The notes under the pieces were generated by a model. It searched no databases. It saw only the letters and a program-made list of their open reading frames with translations, and was not told the DNA's origin. The position numbers were made by a program, and so were the translations under genes. Positions 59,216-64,000 of a stretch of DNA of 64,000 bases are shown in pieces (position 1 is the first letter of the stretch; each line of letters opens with the position of its first letter). The DNA lies in assembly GCA_023053545.1 (NCBI GenBank), contig JAKZAN010000144.1, positions 1-64,000 on the forward strand, in the 5' to 3' direction. This DNA comes from Lepidurus packardi. Lineage: Eukaryota; Arthropoda; Branchiopoda; Notostraca; Triopsidae.

Positions 59216-62167
59216 ATGGCAACTCCCGACACCCCCAAAGACCACTTCGCGTACCTCCATGACCTCTTGCTCGCTGCCCCGCGCAGCCCTCGCCAGCAAC
59301 AACTCATACGCATCCTCCGCAATCCCGAACAACTCCGCAAAGAGGCAGAAGTTATTTCCGATTTTCAGGAGAAATCGATGCTGGAGATCTTGAAGTTGAT
59401 GGGCAAGGGGATCCACGGTCAGCGCGAACTGCAAAAGGGACTGCTGCGTTGGTACTAGAGCGTATTGTGGGAATTAGGGGAGAAGGAGGCAGTGGTGGGG
59501 AACAGCCTGGCGCTGCAGTGGCTGAACCTGGCATCGTACTGCCAGCTCGAGTAAAGAAGAGTTTCGCGTTGTTATTTTACGGCAGTGTTGTTTTTTATAT
59601 TTGACACACCAATATTCCCACACACGTGCACCAATTGACTAGGGACAATAACATTTAGGCAGCCAAAACTCTCCTTCGCAAGTCCAAAAAGTACCTCCGC
59701 CCCAACGTCCCTGCCGACCCCATCCTCCGCAGTATCAACCTCAACAACCTCGCTGCCCTTTACCTCCATGCCAAACGTTTCCGCCCTGCCTTCGAACTCG
59801 TCTATGAAAACCTCCATCTCCTCGAAAATCATGTAAGTTCCATTATAGTCAGCCAGCACTCGCTGCTTTTGACTTTCCAGTGTGGGAAGCCTAGAAATTC
59901 ATTCCAGCTTATTTATTTTGTGCTGACTATAATCTGTCCCACTTTGTAGTCAATGCGTAGCTTTAATTTACCAAGGCAAGTAAAACTAAAGTTCTTTACC
60001 GATAAGAGATACTCGTTCTCGTCAACTCCTACTACCTCCTCAAAGAAGCCCTTATTTAGTTGATTCTACACCACCCTGAGCCAGTCGACCCCTCTTTCCT
60101 GGAAAGCTACAAAGTCTTCGTCACTACATTCCACGACAAAGGACTCAAGAAAAGTCTCAAGTATTTTGGATAGACAAGCAAATTCACCCAGTTCTTTACT
60201 AAAAGATCCAACATCGATCAAATACTCGCCAAAGCAACTCAGAGTAGGCCTAAAGGGGACATCAAGGCATGGACTCTCTCCTCGCCTGAAAGAAAGCCTA
60301 GGAGTCTAGATAGCGTTAAGGAAATAGAAGGGATGGAACTAGCCAGACTCCCTCTCGTGGTTAGCGATCGCCCACCCGACCCCATTCAGGAAGCAATCTG
60401 CCGTGCTAACAAGTAACTCTTTAAGCAAGTCCTCCAGCAGATCGGAGAAAGCATCACCCCAAGAATTGCTCATCTCAGAGCAATGGTTTAGAACTTCCAG
60501 CCACCTCCACCCGTCTAGTAGATAAAAAAACCCCAATACGACCTCTCAGCCTAGACGCTTTTATTCGAGTTCATTGCTGAAAATCTCGATGTGGGTTCTT
60601 CCGATCCTGAGCTGACTATTAGACTTTACAAAGGATTCAGCCATAAATACGGGCGCGTGTTGCTACAGTACAACGTGCAGGAGGAACTACTGGTTGAAAC
60701 TCTGATCGAGGAAGATATTTTGCACCTCTTGCTGACCCAGTTGAATGTGGATGATATCAAGCCATACGACACCGACCTGGAGGACTGCACAGACTAAGAG
60801 TTCCTGCGCTACTGGATCTGGCCCTTCGTGTACCTGATCCAAGATGAGAATGAGTATAAGATTGAGATTTGGCCGAAGGCACATGGCTTTTTACCCGAAC
60901 AAATAGAAACCTTCCTGGACGAAAAGTGCTATGTTTTTGTCAATCATATCCAAGCTAATACTCTAAGAATTTCGATTTCTCCATTAAAAAGGTGCACTTC
61001 CCTTAATATTGAGCTCGACATGAAGGATTAGATCGCTCTCAAATTGATAGGGGAGAACATGATAAACAGTGGGACTCGCAACGAAGTCCCACAACTCGTG
61101 GCGCTCGCACAGTCCCACAGCACCTCAGAAAACACGGTTAAGTCAGTGGCACGTCTCACCAACAAGCACCAAGCTATACTCACTAAACACGAGATCTAGA
61201 ATGCTGATCTCATTAAGATCGAGGTGGATGCGATAGTCAAGAACTTCTAGTAGTTTGTGAAGAGACACAAATTCACCTAGAGCAAAAATACCAAAGGGTT
61301 AGTTGTTAGCATGTTCGAAAAACATGATAACGATCTGATGATGTTCAAGTACTCAATCCTTGAACTAGGCGGTAAGGGCACTTTCTATTGCGTCAGAGAC
61401 CTGCCTAACATCGCTGCTTTCGACATCGTGCTCGAGAACTCCTACCGCACGCACACTCCCGACTCTTTGGAGAAGGTTAAAGGCTATGCAAGATATACCT
61501 ACCAACAACTCGTGAGGGAGATTGGAATCGACTATCCTCGACTCAAATCTCTGAGCTGCCGGCGCGACTCTGCTCTGATCCTCGTCAAAAAGTTCAGCAT
61601 TACCTACTACGAATCGCCAGTGCCAGCTGAAAAGATTCCCCTTTACGGCTAAAACTGCATCAAGTAAAACTAGATCAACTCCAGAATATATCTGCGTGAG
61701 TATGTGTGCAGCCCCGAGGCCGACATCATTCCTCTCACCATGACAGTCATCAGTGTGACTTCCGAATAGCCGTTGGGTGTCAAAATGTACGCTTACGATC
61801 CAGACCGAATCTCCTAGCGGTCTATCTTCTTGAAAATTAATCGAAACTTCTGGCTGAAGGTGTTGCCTAAAAAATAGACACAAGCTCCAATCGCTCAGCC
61901 AAAGAACCTAATGTTGTCGAGTAAGATCAGCAGCGTGAGTAGAGGAGCAGTAAAGACCGAAAAGGATCAGCCGATTTTCAGCGCCTATCATCTGTTCTAA
62001 CTGCTGATCCCACATGGTTATCAAGCCTTGTTGAGGAGTGTATCGGCAGAGCGATCAGACAAAGAGGGGATCGTGCTGTGCAATGAGCAGCGGCAGAAGT
62101 TGGTATGGACGAAGTTAGAGCATATCCTAACGTATGATGCTATGAAAACCTACTTTACTACATTATG
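59216..62167 (+). CDS. Large protein of unknown function with N-terminal TPR-like helices
   Basis: The gene starts MATPDTPKDHFAYLHDLLL and has three or more exons. Intron 1 is about 59554-59660 (~108 nt, or two shorter ones). At least one further intron lies between 59833 and 60000, where the exact exon joins are uncertain. From 60010 on the frame is open to TGA at 62167. The N-terminal exons are helical and TPR-like (INLNNLAALYLHAKRFRPAF, LLVNSYYLLKEAL). The body is mixed, with strands such as CYVFVNHIQANTLRIS, FYCVRDLPNIAAFDIVLEN and ITYYESPVPAEKI. The total is about 900 aa. I recognise no family, membrane segment or enzymatic motif. It has more than 20 TAA/TAG codons, some in tandem. Confidence 0.55.
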
Positions 62168-62461
62168 AATGGTTTATTGTATCTTCTTGGATAGCTCAGC
62201 CAAACATGTCTTGATGATATTCATCGTGATGGAGCAGTGCTAGTGGATATAGAGACATTAACCAGATGGATGTGCATCAGCGAAGCATCCAGAGTGTCGC
62301 TAGAGATCCGGCCAGTGCGTTATTGCACATGTATAATCCAGGCTGGTTAAATATTTGGCGCAACTTAGATCAAACCCACTCGAAGGACGATTTTTGACAC
62401 CAAAACAAAGGGATTATTGATTATCAAATATTTTTAACATAAAACAAACATACACAAGACG

Positions 62462-63091
62462 ATGAGTAGAGCCAGGAACATCAAAATCGCATTCCTTGAT
62501 CCCTCCATACTCCCCAGCATCCACTCTGCTAACCTCCATGAACTCCTCCCTCTCAAAAAGTTTAAGTCTTCCCTGGTCTCTCATTAGCCTCCTAAGTCTC
62601 GCTAGGTTCCTCCCAAAATTGCCCCCCTCATGCCTGTCCGATCCCATCGAGCACCCTCTATCCGCTCTGTCAACAGTTGCCTTGAAAAACTCTATCCCGA
62701 CTCTACGCGGATCATACAACGTTGTGACATTACTACCCTCGATCCCTCTGAAGATTATTCGATCCGAAAAAAGCGTTTTCAGTCAGGACCAGGCAGATAC
62801 CTGAGACAAGTTAAACCCAACCCATAGTTTTCTCCAAAGGCACCAAATCGAAAGGCCTTTGCCTCTATCGACCTAGATGGAAGATATGATAGTGAGCGGA
62901 ACAGTAAACTTCGCGACTCGGACTGCTTATCAACTCACCGTAGACTTATAGAGCCTAAACTGATAAGAAAAGGCTGTAATATATTCGGTAGCCTTAGCGA
63001 GAAACGAAGAATCTACTCGGCAAACTTGCAGAGTCGTGGGAAGCTGGACTTCACTTTCGGCCGTTTCGAAGACGCCAATCAGCATTCCTGA
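62462..63091 (+). CDS. Basic unknown protein (~209 aa)
   Basis: One frame from ATG to TGA containing three TAG codons. It is rich in Arg, Lys, Ser and Pro (KKFKSSLVS, VRSHRAPSIRSVN, RKKRFQSGPGRYLRQ) and ends with SRGKLDFTFGRFEDANQHS. The composition suggests a disordered, perhaps nucleic-acid- or cytoskeleton-binding protein. No family is recognised. Confidence 0.5.
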
Positions 63092-63406
63092 CCAGAAAAC
63101 AATTTAGAGGGGGTGATGGTTTTGGAAGGAGCTGGACAGTTGATACTTGATGGGGAGTGGAGATCCAGGACTCCGGGCATCGAGAAGAATGCTAGATTGA
63201 AGAAGACAATGGTTGAATTGCTAACTCATTGTGGTTGTCTATTACTAACTATTATATAGTGTATTCACATAATTCTGGCCAATTATAAGTGACTATTGAT
63301 AAGGGACGATTCCACCATTTACGCTTTGATCAATGCCTATTTAAAACGATCTAGCCAAACAGCAGGGTTCCACCAATCATATAAGCGTCATCTGTACTCA
63401 TTCTGC
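63092..63406. other. Convergent intergenic region
   Basis: About 315 bases between two 3' ends, AT-rich near 63235-63300. No supported feature is seen. Confidence 0.4.
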
Positions 63407-64000
63407 TCATTTCAGCTCGAAGTCCTCCAGTTCCTACACGTCGGGAACGTCCGGAGCCATCAGAGGAGTCTCCATAGGGGTCTTTACGAATGTGTACTTC
63501 TCAGATCCTCGCATCGTAGAGTGTTCCTTCAGTGAAATATTATGGTCCTTGAAGTGGAACTTCAGCTCTGACTCTTGCAGGTTCAGAATCATGTTCAGCT
63601 TGTCAGCCAATTTCAGTTTCAAGGCTTCGCTTCGTGAGCTGATCCATACCTCCAGAAGAGTGTGCTTTTCGCGACGTGACAGCACGATACCAACCACTTC
63701 TGATGACTCAAATGCTTCGCCGATTGCTGCGAAAAGCAGGGACTCCCACTTGCGGTCAAGCAGGGTCTGCTGATCCTTTTTGTTGGAGAGCCAGATCCAG
63801 CATCCGCCGTCTTTCCACTATTCCCACATGGGTTTGCAGCCTTTACGGAAGAGCATGACCTTGTGATTAAGAGGCATTTCGCTGGGTCTCTTGATGAAGT
63901 TGTAGTAAGAGAAGAAGTCTTCGACGGTGTAGATAGTGCCGAGCTGTTTGAGATTTTCTGAGTAAGTGAATAGGAGATAAGGATGAGGGATCTACCTTGG
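63407..64000 (-). CDS. EIF4E: eIF4E-family mRNA cap-binding protein (partial, 5' end beyond window)
   Basis: The C-terminal ~185 aa are visible. The eIF4E family binds the 7-methyl-G cap of mRNA to start or, as 4EHP, to repress translation. Blocks seen are NLKQLGTIYTVEDFFSYYNF, RPSEMPLNHKVMLFRKGCKP, then MWE (cap-sandwiching Trp and cap-contacting Glu), GGCWIWL, RKWESLLFAAIGEAF and VVGIVLSRREKHTLLEVWIS. The pattern KQxGT...VEDFF and KPMWE is closest to the class II (4EHP) form. A TAG directly after MWE lies where acidic residues are usual. A GT-AG intron probably ends near 63955 (...TTACTCAG in gene orientation), so the N-terminal exon with the first cap Trp is outside or at the edge. The stop is TGA. 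Confidence 0.8.

Noticed and set aside
58975..59340. 121-codon minus-strand ORF
   Set aside because: Antisense to the start of the gene at 59216, with Arg/Ser/Trp-rich shadow composition.
434..63091. Apparent mass pseudogenisation (in-frame TAA/TAG in almost every gene)
   Set aside because: Protein similarity continues through each TAA/TAG, and the frames all close on TGA, so these are sense codons and not disabling mutations.
434..63091. Tetrahymena/Paramecium code with TAA/TAG = Gln
   Set aside because: Several near-invariant Glu positions coincide with TAA/TAG, and only a LAMMER site leans to Gln. Glu fits better overall, though a full column count was not possible by eye.
1..64000. tRNA, rRNA, snRNA, CRISPR arrays, transposons or prokaryotic operons
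   Set aside because: I scanned the spacers for tRNA arms, long inverted repeats, spaced repeats and transposase motifs and saw none. A covariance-model search would be needed to exclude small RNAs.

Overview
The window is the left end of a ciliate macronuclear chromosome. It opens with 239 bases of uninterrupted C4A2 telomere repeat (C-rich strand at the 5' end, as expected for a left end). The first gene starts about 195 bases further in. The remaining ~63.5 kb is densely packed with eukaryotic genes on both strands. They have short spacers, very short GT-AG introns (25-60 nt) and moderate GC content. Every gene model closes on TGA, while TAA and TAG occur throughout as sense codons.

The key point is what TAA and TAG mean. 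Where they fall at nearly invariant positions of recognisable proteins, the expected residue is glutamate, not the glutamine of Tetrahymena or Paramecium. Examples are the TEPxxGSD motif of an acyl-CoA dehydrogenase, the Glu of the USP motif after the Cys box, KET and EPE in a Polo-like kinase, NKxEY of a HECT domain, and a TPR helix. UAA/UAG = Glu with UGA as sole stop is the peritrich nuclear code (Vorticella, Opisthonecta, Campanella, Carchesium). I therefore read the window as a peritrich or a close oligohymenophorean relative. Once the code and the short introns are applied, most of the many short standard-code ORFs merge into about 28 intact genes.

Layout. 0.4-16.4 kb, plus strand: USP deubiquitinase (DUSP-UBL-MYND-USP), VWA protein, large membrane/PAS protein (TmcB-like), acyl-CoA dehydrogenase, ARM-repeat protein (possibly CFAP69) and an MFS transporter. 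16.5-24.8 kb, mostly minus: REV7/MAD2L2 HORMA protein, two coiled-coil unknowns, an RS-rich LAMMER kinase and a Polo-like kinase. 25.5-41.3 kb, mixed: a large unknown, a MORN-repeat protein, a 1496-aa kelch-like unknown, an RIIa-domain protein, a cyclic-nucleotide-binding-fold protein, a TPR protein and small unknowns. 41.7-42.9 kb, minus: a CDP-alcohol phosphotransferase homologue with a degenerate active-site motif. 43.7-52.6 kb, plus: a 2920-aa HUWE1-type HECT ubiquitin ligase. 53.2-58.4 kb: histone H4, a small unknown, a PP2A B55 subunit and NDC80. 59.2-64 kb: two unknowns and an eIF4E-family gene cut by the window edge.

The content is ordinary housekeeping, cilium and cell-division genes of a unicellular eukaryote. 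There are no operons, transposons, CRISPR arrays or tRNA/rRNA genes that I could see. The most interesting signals are the Glu reassignment, the micro-introns (including one that splits the catalytic Cys codon of the HECT domain and could be retained without breaking the frame), the CDP-alcohol transferase motif changes and the unusual H4 tail. Intron positions come from reading frame, GT-AG ends and homology recalled by eye. Nothing here was confirmed by alignment software or RNA data.
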